Source: Amborella trichopoda (lineage: Eukaryota > Streptophyta > Magnoliopsida > Amborellales > Amborellaceae). From it: 64,000 bases of DNA. Made by a program: the position numbers and the translations under genes. The notes beneath the pieces are model-generated. The model was not told the origin of the DNA, searched no databases, and saw only the letters and a program-made list of their open reading frames with translations. Positions 12,276-22,870 of the stretch are shown here, piece after piece (position 1 is the first letter of the stretch; every line of letters starts with the position of its first letter). The stretch is from positions 3,970,483-4,034,482 of the forward strand of contig NW_006499617.1 in assembly GCF_000471905.2 (NCBI RefSeq). Reading direction: 5' to 3'.

Positions 12276-12617
12276 TTACTCAATGGACTCTAGCCCCATT
12301 CGTTTTGACATCTTACTAATGTCACCCCTTGCAAGGCATTTAGTCAAAGGATCAGCCAAAATTTCATGTGATCTTAGATACTCTACACTAATCACTCTAT
12401 TTCCAATTAGCATTTTAATGGAGTTATGCCTTCTCGCAATATTTATAGATTTTCCATTATATACATCATTACAAACTCTTGCAATAGTAGCTTGATTATC
12501 ACAATATATTGTTATTGCAGGTATTGGTTTTAGCCATATGGTAATGTCATATAACAAATTCTTTAGCCATTCGGCCTCTTTGCCGGCAGAGTCTAAAGCC
12601 ATAATTTCAGACTCCAT
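12276..12617 (-). pseudogene. Copia RNase H domain
   Basis: The frame reads ESEIMALDSAGKEAEWLKNL, the conserved alpha-helix of copia RNase H, then AITIYCDNQATIARV with the catalytic Asp of the CDNQA motif, then NGKSINIARRHNSIKML and a tail EILADPLTKCLARG, which matches the 'ADPLTK' end of copia polyproteins. The N-terminal RNase H strand is in another frame to the right. The activity in an intact element would be removal of the RNA template. Confidence 0.9.
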
Positions 12618-12775
12618 AGTAGAGCGTGAAATACAAGTTTGTTTATTTGACCCCCATGATATTACACCGCCCGTTAATGTAAATATCCATCTAGATGTTG
12701 ATAGTGAATTTTGGATTTCATTATTTCAATTGACATCACTATACCCTTCCAACACTCTGTGATAACCCATATATT

Positions 12776-13120
12776 TTATGTCATAATTGATACTCCTTTC
12801 AAGTATATTAATACTTGAGATATATCATTCAAATGCTCTTTGCTTGGGCAACTTATATATTTACTAAGTTTGCCAACCACATATGAAATATCAGGCCTCG
12901 TGCTAGTCATTGCATACATCAAACTACCAATTACCCTAGCATATTCAAGTTGAGATAGACATCTCCCATCATTTTTCTTTAACTTAATATGAGGATCTAT
13001 AGGGGTAGAGATTGGCTTATTATCAATATGCTCAAATTTATTAAGCATTTTCTCAATGTAGTAAGATTGAGTCAAAATTAATTTATTTTCTTTTCTCACT
13101 ATTTTGATACCAAGTATCAA
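12776..13120 (-). pseudogene. Copia RT C-terminal half
   Basis: The open frame begins near ILGIKIVRKENKLILTQSYY (the 'LG(I/M)K' block after YVDD), continues with YIEKMLNKFEHIDNKPISTP, and ends with ARVIGSLMYAMTSTRPDISY, the highly conserved copia 'GSLMYAM..TRPDI' block. It is separated from the N-terminal half by a 220-bp segment with the decayed active site. Confidence 0.9.
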
Positions 13121-13339
13121 ATCAACCTCTCTTAAGGCCTTTATATCAAAGTTAGATGTGAGGAATCTTTTAGTTTCCTAAACAATTTCTAGATTAGAGC
13201 CAAAGATAAGCATGTCATCCACGTTATAAACAAATTATGACACAAAGAGTTTATTTTGTTATTAAACACATAGCTTCGTTTCTCTTAAAACCATTTGACA
13301 TCAACACATTGTCAAATTTCTATTGTTTAAGTGTTTGTT
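13121..13339 (-). pseudogene. Copia RT active-site segment with frameshift
   Basis: Around 13210-13235 the minus strand encodes YNVDDMLIFG. This is the copia YVDDMLI catalytic motif disrupted by one extra base between the Tyr and the Val codons. The surrounding frames contain stops, which explains why the RT falls into two open frames. Confidence 0.75.
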
Positions 13340-13885
13340 TTAGTCCATAAAGAGATTTAACCAATTTACAAACTTTATTCTCATGTCCTGGCATGTCCCT
13401 TCGGGTTGTTCCATATATATTTCTTCATCTAAGTCACCATTTAAAAGAGCAATTTTTATATCCATTTGATATATAACTAGATGATTAGTAGAGGCTATTG
13501 CTAAAAACAATCTAATGGTAGCAATTCTTGCTACTAGTGCACATGTGTTAAAATAATCACTGCCTTCTTTTTGTTTAAAATTTCTAGCAACTAATCTTGC
13601 TTTATATTTATTAATAAAACCATCAGAATTCATTTTTCTTTTAAAAACCCATTTACAATCAATGGGTTTAGAACTAGGTGAAATATCTACTACTTTCCAA
13701 TTTTTATTATCTATAATGGAATCCATTTCATTATTTATATCTTCTCTACAAAAAACTGCATCTTGAGATGCCAAAGCCTCATTTAGAGATTTAGGATCTT
13801 CCTCCACATTTAAGACTATAGGTAATGAATTCAAAATTTTATTTTGATTAGCCTCAATTGGATAATTGTAAAAATCAGGTCCCAA
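13340..13885 (-). pseudogene. Copia RT N-terminal half (RVT_2)
   Basis: The frame contains EMDSIIDNKNWKVVDISPSS, then CKWVFKRKMNSDGFINKYKA, then RLVARNFKQKEGSDYFNTCA and the QMDIKIALLNGDLDEEIYME block, where copia usually has QMDVKTAFLNG. All four are landmarks of the RVT_2 domain. It runs off into MEQPEG, after which the frame is lost. Confidence 0.93.
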
Positions 13886-13987
13886 GTTGTAAGATGGATC
13901 ACCTCTAAGTCTCTTACTTCTTATTTATTTCATCATCGTTATTTTCCACATGATCTTCATCAACATTATGATCATTTTCATTATTAT

Positions 13988-14330
13988 TTTCATTTTGCAT
14001 GCTACTTGATTTATTCATTTCACTTTTATAAGTGAGATTCAAAAAATTTAGCATCTCTAGATTCCAAAATTATGTTAGAATTTAGATCCAAAAATCTATA
14101 AGATTTACTATTATGAGAATATATAAATTTACGATTGTGAGAATATCCCACTAGAACATCCAAATTTCATTTTGCATGCTACTTGATTGATTCACTTCAC
14201 TTTTATAAGTGAGATTTTCAAAAAATTAGCACCTCTAGATTTCAAAATTATGTTAGAATTTATATCCAGAAATCTATAAGATTTACTATTATGAGACTAT
14301 ATAGATTTACTATTACGAGAATATCCCACA
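13988..14330 (-). repeat. 177-bp tandem duplication inside the copia element
   Basis: The word CATTTTGCAT at 13991 recurs at 14168, and the text that follows (sequence around 'ataagtgagatt', 'tatgttagaattta' and 'atttactattatgaga') repeats with few changes. It lies between the integrase and RT domains and adds a second copy of the integrase-RT linker. It is a private rearrangement of this copy. Confidence 0.9.
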
Positions 14331-14854
14331 AAAAAACATTTAGATGTTCTAGGACCCAATTTATTTCTTTTAGGATCTAGAAGTCTAACATATACAAGAC
14401 AATCCCATACTTTGAAAAGAATTAAAGAACGTTTTTTATCAAACCAAAGCTTATAAGGGGTCTTATCACTCTTTTTATATGGAATTCTATTCAAAATAAA
14501 GCATGTATTTAATAAAGCTTCACCCCACAAATTCAATGGTAAAGATGAAGAAATAAGCATAGCATTTACCATTTCAACTAAAGTTCTATTTTTTCTTTCC
14601 ACTAGTCCATTTTGTTGAGGGGTATATGGAGCAGTTACTTGATGAATAATACCATTATTTTCACAAAATTCATTAAATTTATTTGGCAAATATTGTTCTC
14701 TTCTATCACTTCTAATAATTTTGATTTTTTTACTAAATTGATTTTCAACTTCCAGCTTGAATAATTTTTCAAAAAATTTCAATTTTTCTAAGCAAATAAA
14801 CATAAGAAAATCTAGAGAAATCATTAATAAAGGTAATAAAATATCTTTTATCAC
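14297..14854 (-). pseudogene. Copia integrase catalytic core
   Basis: The frame holds KIKIIRSDRREQYL, matching the second catalytic Asp context (usually IRSDRGGEY; the GG pair is lost here), followed by NNGIIHQVTAPYTPQQNG and VERKNRTLVEM with the catalytic Glu. Then come LPLNLWGEALLNTCFILNRI and the TPYKLWF tail. The first Asp region (HSDVCD-like) is in another frame at about 14880. Frameshifts and the altered GG pair make it inactive. Confidence 0.92.
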
Positions 14855-14872
14855 CTCTAGTTAGAACATTAT

Positions 14873-15097
14873 TTAAATCACAAACATCACTATGTACAAG
14901 TCATGGCAATTCACTATTTCTTTCAATTGAAGAAAATGATTTTCTAGTAATTTTTGGTGTACACATACTTCATATTTTTCTTTAGTTAATTCATCACAAT
15001 TAGAAATCAGTTCTAGTTTAACCAAAGATTTAATTGAAATACAATTAACATGTCCTAATCTACCATACCATACATTACAAGAAGACAATATACGCAT
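14873..15097 (-). pseudogene. Copia GAG-pre-integrase zinc-binding region
   Basis: VWYGRLGHVNCISIKSL matches the HxRLGHxN block, but the first zinc-binding His is Tyr. KYEVCVHQK matches the CxxC block, but the first Cys is Tyr. Two of the four HHCC zinc ligands are therefore lost by point change. Confidence 0.85.
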
Positions 15098-15229
15098 AAG
15101 ACTTATTTATTTCATTCACTATATCAAACTTAAATGTCACGTCACATGAGTATCCCTTGCTAACAAATACATTATTTTTGGTCAAGATGAGTTTGTCAGA
15201 CCCAATGATCATTTTAAAGCCCTTCTTGT

Positions 15230-15763
15230 TCAAGATACATCCTGAAACAAGGTTTCTTCTCTCATATCCGATACGTAGTACACATTTTCTAAGGTGAGTA
15301 CCTTGCCCAAACTAAACTTTAGTTTCATCGTACCTTTTCCAAGCACATTTTTCATAGCTTGGGTTCCAAGTTGAATTGAATTACCATCATCTACTAGTTC
15401 AAAAGTCTTAAACAGGTCTCGGTCATTAGACACCTGAATGGTAGCGCCAGTATCGACCCACCATCCATTGTCTTTATCGATCATATTTACTTTGGCGACC
15501 TTTGCTACAAAATTTTCTTCAGTGGTCAAGTTCACTTGGTCTCTAGGCCTTTTGAGCCTTTTCTGGTGTCGACACTCCCTTGTATAATGTCCCGGTTTTC
15601 CACATACATAACAAGTGGCTTTCTTTTTATTTTTGTTGGCAATTGACTTTTGGTCTTTATAATTTTCATTATGGACCTTAGAAAAGAAAGGATGCTTGTT
15701 ATAAGGAGCATTAGATTTTTTGCTCAACAAGGTTTGCCACTCTAAGTCTATTCTCTTCTTCAT
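15230..15763 (-). pseudogene. Copia gag zinc knuckle and aspartic protease
   Basis: The open frame of 177 residues contains CYVCGKPGHYTREC (CCHC knuckle, about residues 51-64) and then WWVDTGATIQVSND (protease D-T-G-A active site, about residues 102-115). VLTLENVYYVSDMREE follows as in copia proteases. The frame is lost after EETLFQDVS, and the expected RNLVSG-type continuation (VSGCILNKKGFKMI) is one frame away. Confidence 0.93.
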
Positions 15764-16330
15764 TTCGAAGAGATCTTTGAAATTGGACTAAATCAATATC
15801 AACTTTCTTGTCTTTCATCTTCTTTTAGTACTCTCTCCAATATGGGGGTAACTTATGAACTATTGAGCCTACTAAGAAATATTCATCCAAAGAAATACTA
15901 TAATCTTTGAGTTCATTGAGTACAAGCTGCAACTTATATACTTGAGAAAGAAAATGTTTGTTTTCAATGAATTTAAAATCTAAAAAGTTAGAGATCAGAA
16001 ATCTTTTGTTACCATACTCTTCTGCAAGGTACTTGGTTTCAAGTTAATTTCCATAGCCCTCTCACCGTGCCAATGGAGGCATACATGTCATAGATATGGT
16101 CTGCCAAGGCATTTAAGATATGATCCTTGCATATATAATCATCCTCCATTCATCTGATTGAGTTTGCTCGTCAGTGGAGTCATCCGATGGAGGCGGTGGT
16201 GCAGGCATTAGCTCCTTGACTATGTAAGTCACTTTGAGAGTTGTAGGCAAAAAAAGAACCTTTTGTTGGCATCTCTTGCAATTCATCCCATTGAAGCGTT
16301 CGAGTCAAGTAATGTCGTGATTCATGACTT
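15764..16330 (-). pseudogene. Copia gag capsid region (UBN2-like)
   Basis: Reading the minus strand across frames gives ERFNGMNCKRCQQKVLF (the 'F.G.NF.RW' start), then DDYICKDHILNALADHIYDM, then YLAEEYGNKRFLISNFLDFK and HFLSQVYKLQLVLNELKDYS, then SIVHKLPPYWREY. This is the order of the plant copia gag UBN2 domain. Stops after LW and after WREY interrupt it. The protein would form the virus-like particle. Confidence 0.85.
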
Positions 16331-16382
16331 CCAAGAAGTCATAGCAATCTCCTTTCTTTCACCCATGAATATCATCTTGAAT

Positions 16383-17341
16383 TGATGGAAATAATTGGGT
16401 GAAATGGGGCAGAAAATGGTACAATTTACAAAAACAGGATCTCGAACTCTTCTTGTTTTCTGGCACACATAAGCGCTATCTTAAGACGATATTTGTCCAC
16501 CTTCGATGGATTATTTGATGTGCATAAGAAGGGCAATTCGTCCCCGGTATACAGGAAAATAAAGAGGTCTTTTTCAATGTTCCTAAGCTCTATACACCTG
16601 AGCTGGGAACCCACAAATATACACCAGAGTCTTGATAGTATAGAGAGATAAAATCGAGTAGAGCGAGAGAGAGTTAGCCCATGGGTTTGCTTGCTGGAAT
16701 TGTAGAGAATAGTCTATTGAGAGAGACTTAAATATTGTTCTAAGTTTCCAAAATCGTTTCAGTAGGAGGGCCCTTGTTATAGAGCACCAAGAGGCTGCCC
16801 ATTTAGTGTTGTGATAGTTACATGCACCACCCAACAGCTACAAGTTACATTTAGTTACAGGCATCCCAATAGGTACAAGTTACATGAGTTATATGCACTT
16901 GATGACTGTTGTTACAAGCCTCCACACACATTAACAGCTAGATGACAGTTGGATCCCCCTATAAGTTCGGCACACAAAAAGATAACGAGCCACAAGCTTG
17001 ACCCGCACACGTGCTTGGGAGAGGGGCGTTTCATGTGCCGATGCGAAGTGCACCATCAAGTGCACTTGCGCCCATGCCCTCGCACACATGCATGCATATG
17101 TGTGTGTACGCATTGCACGCTTCGCGTGCTCCACACATGTGCCTTCTCTTTCATTTATACTTAGAGTATATTGCAAGAGAATGCATGCTCTTAAATACAG
17201 CTCAACAAACTCTCTCATCTTCAATATGGGACTCAAACCCACGTCTTTTTCTCTCTACAAAAGCAATTTAAGAACGAACAATAAAACCAAAGTGTTGCTT
17301 TGAAATACACTCAAGCATTTTTCAAATAAAAAATACTAGCA
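16383..17341 (-). repeat. Copia 5' LTR
   Basis: 959 bp. On the minus strand it starts TGCTAGTATTTTTTATTTG and ends ATTTCCATCA. It aligns throughout with 10664-11704. Open frames at 16931-17303 on both strands are LTR sequence with CACA/TGTG-rich stretches, not genes. Confidence 0.92.
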
Positions 17342-17603
17342 AGTAGGTTATAAGTTCACTATCTTAATTAATCAATCGAAGCTCAGGAGAATCTAAGTAC
17401 TTTCATCCCAAGATATTCCCAAATTTGGCTATAAGTAAATCCTTTAGATAATCAAAGGAGATGGAACTTATTCATACCTAGAACAAGTTAACTGCACTGC
17501 ATTTTGCTTATTGCTGAAGCCATTATCTAAGCAAATGTAGCACAAGCCTAGATTCACAAAGTATTCCGAACCCTATCAAGATGGTAGGACAAATCATAGT
17601 TAT
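17342..17603. other. Short flank between copia element and hairpin
   Basis: No coding or repeat signal seen. The first five bases are the putative right target duplication. Confidence 0.4.
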
Positions 17604-17633
17604 CGAGAGCGCCACCTTAGGGTGGTGCTCTCG
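17604..17633. repeat. 30-nt near-perfect hairpin
   Basis: CGAGAGCGCCACC, loop TTAG, GGTGGTGCTCTCG. The 13-nt arms pair with one G-T type mismatch. It immediately precedes the 22-bp minisatellite array. Confidence 0.9.
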
Positions 17634-17651
17634 CTCCGGCGTTCCAGTGGC

Positions 17652-18004
17652 GGGATCTCGCTCGTAACCCGTTCCTAAATTTTCGGGATCTCACTCCAAT
17701 TTTTTGGATTCTTGATCCCATTCACTTGGGAGCTTGCTCCCTCTAAATCAGGAATCGTGCTCCCATTCAAAATGGAGCTCGCTTTATCTGGATCTTGATC
17801 CCATACATAATGGAGCTCGCTCCTTATAAAACACAGATCACGTTCCCATTCGCAATGGAGATCGCTTCCCCTTTATCACAGATCTCGATCCTATTTTCTC
17901 ACGGAACGTGTTCCGTAACATTGTAGATGTGGTTCCCGAACAAATTAGATACCTGCTCCAATAATTTTAAGATCGTGATCCCGACATTCTTAGATCTAGG
18001 TCTT
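17652..18004. repeat. Minisatellite A: about 16 quasi-palindromic 22-23 bp units
   Basis: Units begin at about 17652, 17685, 17706, 17728, 17751, 17774, 17790, 17812, 17835, 17857, 17880, 17903, 17925, 17947, 17970 and 17992, so the spacing is mostly 21-23 bp. The core of a unit is a 12-14 bp quasi-palindrome such as GGGAGCTTGCTCCC, GGAGCTCGCTCC, GGATCTTGATCC or GGAACGTGTTCC, followed by an AT-rich spacer of 8-10 bp that is poorly conserved. About half the cores are near-perfect inverted repeats. The array has no coding potential that I can see. Confidence 0.88.
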
Positions 18005-20300
18005 AATTGTGACACATCAATGGGTATTTACCTATAGTAATTACCCTAAAAAAAAAGGCTTGATTTATTGTAGGGTGTGGTTCCTACTTTCTAAAAGGTT
18101 GCAATCGTAAACAATCCAATTAAGCTGCACCTCTAAATTTTATCATAATATGGAAATTTGTAGCAATTTTTTTTAAGATTATCTAAAACATATTTTCATT
18201 ATTAAATTTTAAGCTCAAAAAATGGTTAAAATCAAGTAGATCTATAAACATATGAAAATATTGAAAATACACTGTCTAGATAATGTGTTGAAAGATGAAA
18301 ATTTCGTATAATTGAGGGTGTTACTAGATTCATGAAATATTTTCCTAAGGATTAATAGTCCAGCAATAGTCTTTTCTATAAAAAAACTTGTGGTGCATAT
18401 GCTAGTGCACCCACAAAAACTAGAGGTTTTCCTCTAAAAACTAGACGTTTTCCTTAGAGAAAGAAAGACACAAATATAGACAGTGAAAAAGACAAAGCAA
18501 ACAAAGACTCAGAAATAGGGAGCGAAGAAGACTAAACTTTGAAAGACTAAGTACCAAGATGTACCAAAAATTGCAATTTTCTCGAAGGCCAAGGAAAATG
18601 ATTAAGATTAAAGGTAAGAACTAAGAACCATTTGGAAGGATAACCTTATAAAGATTTCTAGTTCAATAAAAAAGATTTGACTTTCCTCTCAAAAAATGTG
18701 TCAAATAAATTCAAGTGAAACTCAAATCTTTTTTGGCTTAGTCACATTTGTTTATTAATATTTACCCTCCTGCGACTCTCTTTCTCTTTTATCAACAAGG
18801 TATCCCCTCCATAGGCAGGACTCTCTCTCATCAAGCTTTCTCCACATGCAAGCGCCTCTCTCTCATCAAAGTTAACTCCTCGCGCAACCTTTCTCTCTAC
18901 TCTCTCTCTCCCTCTTCATCTCCTTCTCTCTCCCTTTCACACTGTGTCATAATTACGAACCAAGTAGCATGTTTCGCTGGTGTTTATGGATCAATAGTGA
19001 GACTATGTTGTCTGCAGCACTATGGTTAAAAATTAGAGGTCAAGGAGAATTCTAGGTTACAATGGTTAAAAATTAGAGGTCAAGGAGAAGTATAGGTTTT
19101 CTGCACAAAATAGAAGCATCTAAGGGAATGGGGGATGTTGGAGTTTCAGTAGCTTGGCATCAACAGATCTACAAACTTTATGCTGTTGTTGCATTAATTT
19201 TATGATTTTATTAGACTGTGTTCTACAGGTTTCTTTTGCTTGTCATTTTAAATTTTTGCAGTGGTAAATCAATAGGAAAACAACATAGCAGCCTATGTTG
19301 TATTCAACTTTTGTACTCTTATTAGATATTCTCTACAGGATTTAGTTGCATGCCGTTTTCATGTTTGCAATAGTTCACCAATAATAAATCCTAGATATTC
19401 TATGTTTTATCCAATTCTAATAATGAGCTGGTTGGCATATACATGATTCTTTTTTCATGTTAGTTGCACTTCGTTTCCATGTTTGGCTGGAAGCAATGGC
19501 ACGAGTTGTTCTAGGGTGGAAGCAATGGAAATTACGTCATAGTTCCTTAACGACCTTGGCACAAATAGTGGTGTAAGACCCTTAGCCTTTCTCCTCTCAG
19601 TCACGGCCTCTCCTCTCTACATGGTTTTCTCAAAATACATCTCTCTTGCCACTACCTCCCTCTCCCACACAACGTGTCCAAACCACATGAAGCCAAACGC
19701 ATTGCAAAGGTTGGGAGAGAGCACTCCCTAAAATCAAAAGCTTTCCAACAAAAAAATTAAGGATTTCAAAAGCTGAGAGAATCGGTAGCACATAAAAAAA
19801 ACATGGTTGCAGAACTTTAGAAATTGACATATACTGGAGAGTTTTGCATAAATTTTTTTGCCATTCAGCTCCAATTCGTATCCAGTAATTGAAAGATAGT
19901 GTATTTCAGCTTGCCATATTACAAGCCAAACTAAACACTGTACATGGACAATAAATTGATAAGGGACTGTAAATTGTTCCATTCTATCAATGTATGCCTA
20001 ACATTAGAACATCACACTAATTCATTGGAGTAATACAATCGGATTAAAAAAATTCTAAAGTGTAAGTTTCGTGCACGCCCATACATGCACAAAGATCAGA
20101 AACATGATCCATTGTAGCCTTAGAGAGAGGATGGAAGAAGATATGCATTAGGCAAAGAGACAAGGGCAGACATGTAGCAGGCAAGGGCAGCAACATAAAT
20201 TTTATGGTTTGGAAAATAAGGGGAGTTTCAAACAAAAAAGAAGTCTATAGTTTTGCAAAAACATAATCTAATTTCAACATAAACAGTAGAAACCATTTTC
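18005..20300. other. Noncoding stretch with small repeats
   Basis: No recognisable protein. It contains a member of a dispersed repeat (18068-18260) and a 48-bp near-exact direct duplication ('ggttaaaaattagaggtcaagg' type unit at about 19023 and 19071). CT-rich tracts at 18880-18945 and 19590-19680 give the chance serine/leucine-rich open frame at 18748-19029. Confidence 0.5.
18068..18260. repeat. Dispersed repeat R1, copy 1
   Basis: It starts GGGTGTGGTTCCTAC, then 'aggttgcaa', 'aacaatccaattaag' and 'gcacctc', and ends near an 'aatgtgttgaaagatg' word. The same order of words occurs at 28614-28820 and, shortened, at 32263-32330. It has no coding capacity; it is probably a MITE or an LTR fragment. 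Confidence 0.75.
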
Positions 20301-20475
20301 AACACCCATGTGAGTAGAACCAAAAGATCACAATTATGATTGGCATGGATCTTTAGAAAAGTTATCACACGGGTGTGGGACTTCATATTCCAAAAGATCG
20401 GTGCCAAATTTGATGGTGATCATTTAGGATTCTACCCACATGGGTGTGGGAGAGTCACATAGGATCATCACTCTT
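20301..20475. mobile_element. Foldback MITE copy (family M)
   Basis: Left arm ACACCCATGTGAGTAGAACC, then 'aaaagatcacaattatgattggcatgg'-type text; right arm the inverted counterpart ending 'ctacccacatgggtgtggga' and 'cacataggatcatcactc'. The same foldback is present several times at 29.6-31.5 kb. Confidence 0.8.
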
Positions 20476-20911
20476 TAAAAATACACTTTAAAACCATAAA
20501 CACCACAATACATAAACCATTTTCAACAGCTAACACAGACACCTTTATCAACAACCAACACAGACACCATTATCAATGGCTAACATAAAGAAACATAGTG
20601 AAATAAGAAAGCCACATACAAGACTAACAAAGTAGATATAAAATGAGTAAAGACTATAAAAAAAAAAACATATGTATAAAGTTCACACCATAATTCTTGG
20701 ACCAATAAAAAATAGTCACCAAAATTATAAGTTCATAGTTCACACATACCACATTAGAAATTGTCAAATAAAAAGATTGTCACAAAAAACCAGAGAGATT
20801 GAAGGCCATATTTAAAAACCACCATGCATGAAAAGAAAGAACAAAAACTTCACACATACCCCTCACATTAGGGGAAGACAACAAGAATGCTAGAAGAAGC
20901 ATGATCTGTGT

Positions 20912-21560
20912 TTGGAAGCCCCCAATAGTTGTATCAATGCCCACTTCTTACTAGAATCCCTCACTCCTAATGTTCCAAGAGGATCATTGGTACATGTGAA
21001 ATTCCGTTCCACCTTTGGTGACGCCAGAGGGGATACGGGTCTGAGGGTCGTAAGGAAACTCCTCAACCAATCTTTGCACCTCTCTCCTTCAAGGTCTCCT
21101 CCTTTTTCGTGCCATGTTCCAGTTCTACTCAACTGGAATACACTCCTCCACTACAGCAATCTCCCTGGAAAATACCAATTTCCCTGCCTTGAGCATTTTC
21201 TCTTTCTTACCCATGATTTCCATTTTATTGTAGGGCTTCTGGGACCAATTACAAGACCTCGGAGAGGTCCTCTTCCTCAGATGAGGATTCGGTCACCAAT
21301 ACAGGAGGGAAGAAAGAGGAGGAGGCCATCACGAGACCACGAGACAGATTTTCAGAGGTTGAGGGACACTTCAATGATAAACAGCCCTAGTTGATCTGGG
21401 ACTCCCATTCAGACAATGTTTTCTTCAGCGTTCCAAGGGGTAAAGATGGTAGAGCCTAAGCATCTTCTAGCAATATTTCATGTTGCTCTCCCTCCACGAT
21501 TGTCTTCCTCTGTGCAAACATTGACTTCAAGCAAGAAGGCCAAGGAAACACACGATGAGA
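20912..21560 (+). other. Unrecognised coding-like stretch
   Basis: A 160-residue open frame runs from 20912 to 21394 and its C-terminal half is arginine/proline-rich. The other two plus frames also have protein-like pieces: SSSSDEDSVTNTGGKKEEE with RPRDRFSEVEGHFND at about 21265-21390, and SSAFQGVKMVEPKHLLAIFH at about 21424-21485. The base composition is richer in GC than the neighbourhood. It may be a decayed exon or retroelement gag, but I recognise no family, and chance cannot be excluded. Confidence 0.2.
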
Positions 21561-22159
21561 TATGGTAACCATTAAAAAATTGAACATATTGGGTGGTGTT
21601 AGCTCTGTTCAACCTTATTCCATCATTATAGACACTTACTTCAAGGCTCGCACATATTAGTCATAGTTAACATTCAAGGGCTCAAATAACTACCTTACTC
21701 CTACGCATCGCTTTTTCATTATCACTATTGGAAACAAATTTTATAGATGTCAGATGCTCTATTGATAGAATGAAGCCACTACAATACTGCTTTAGAATAA
21801 GCATCACAACTATTAAGACGTAAATTCCACAAAACAATTTTGAAATCTCCTTGTTCAAGAAAACTCTCAGTGGGAGCTAATACCTAAAAAACATGTGGCA
21901 GCCTTTTCAGGAAAAATGAGTCAAATCATGCACTGTTTCATCAACTCCGGAAACTTATTTAAATCATAAGATCATCACGTTTACATGGCTTGCTATAAAA
22001 AACATATATTAACTGTGATTATCAAGCTACATATAGCTTTCAAATCCTTAGAAACTGCTATGAGTGTTTGAAAAAAAAAAATTAATATGAGCCCCATATG
22101 CAACATTTGTGATGTTCCCACAACCATTATTCTTTCAGATTACCCTGCCCTCCAGTGAA
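21561..22159. other. Noncoding stretch
   Basis: AT-rich, with only short frames. Nothing specific seen. Confidence 0.4.
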
Positions 22160-22870
22160 GGTCAATGAATGGGAGTTTACAACATGTTCTATGGAAAACT
22201 GGACAATTATGAAAAGAGATACTCGTACTAATTTTAATGAAGGTTAAGCAAGAAAAAAATTCATACAACAATCTCAAATAAATAAAATACACTACATATT
22301 TTTATTCAATGAAAATAATTCCCGTAAAATTCATAAAAGTTATATCAAGCAAGAAAAAAATTCATACAGTAAAATTTACTAAATAATAAATAAGCCTGTT
22401 TTGTTCATCATCTAAAAACACAAACCTCAAATCATAAATGTGATATCAAGAAGAAAAAAATTCATACAATAAAATTTAAGAAATAATGAATAAGCCTGTT
22501 ACAAAAAAATACACGACATTTTTTATTCGAATGTACCAATTCTAAAGTTTCAGAGTTGTGTGTATCTAAAGACCATTGGTACATAGATACATTTTTTTTC
22601 TTTAAAACCAAAATGTACCAATGATCATACAACTCTAAAAAATAAGTAGCTACATAAGATTCCAACATGATCAAAATCAGCCTACTAGGAAACAAGAAAT
22701 CAACACTTATCAAGAAGATAAACTTAAATAAACATCAAGAAAGAAATCACAAAATGTTGAAAGAAGACACAAAATTATGCTGAAAGAAGCCACAAAAGAA
22801 TCACTGCAAAAATCACTTTATAAAGTATAACTATAAATACTGTGACTGAGGCCAGCAATGGGAACTGCAG
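22160..22870. repeat. Direct duplication D1, left copy
   Basis: It starts GGTCAATGAATGGGAGTTTA and shares with 23309-23800 an ordered set of words, ending at 'gaggccagcaatggg' (left) and 'gaagccagtaatgg' (right). The left copy is about 220 bp longer because a motif CAAGAAAAAAATTCATACA is reiterated (22250, 22345, 22450). The last bases correspond to the C-terminal side of the LRR relic in the right copy. Confidence 0.85.

Larger units (their letters stand above)
10664..17341 (-). mobile_element. Ty1/copia LTR retrotransposon, structurally complete, coding-defective
   Basis: Two direct LTRs bound the element (3' LTR 10664-11704, 5' LTR 16383-17341). Both start TG and end CA on the minus strand. 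The flanks GGTAG (10659-10663) and AGTAG (17342-17346) match at 4 of 5 bases and are a plausible aged target-site duplication. A polypurine tract sits at the inner edge of the 3' LTR. Inside, in copia order on the minus strand, are gag, protease, integrase, RT and RNase H, all interrupted by shifts and stops. I found no standard initiator-Met primer site next to the 5' LTR. It cannot be autonomous as read. Confidence 0.93.

Noticed and set aside
16931-17303. Cys/His-rich overlapping frames on both strands
   Set aside because: They lie inside the copia LTR, in CA/TG-rich low-complexity sequence, and are not preserved in the other LTR.
17652-18004. Minisatellite A as a CRISPR array
   Set aside because: Units are about 22 bp with variable cores and no unique spacers of fixed length; eukaryotic repeat context.
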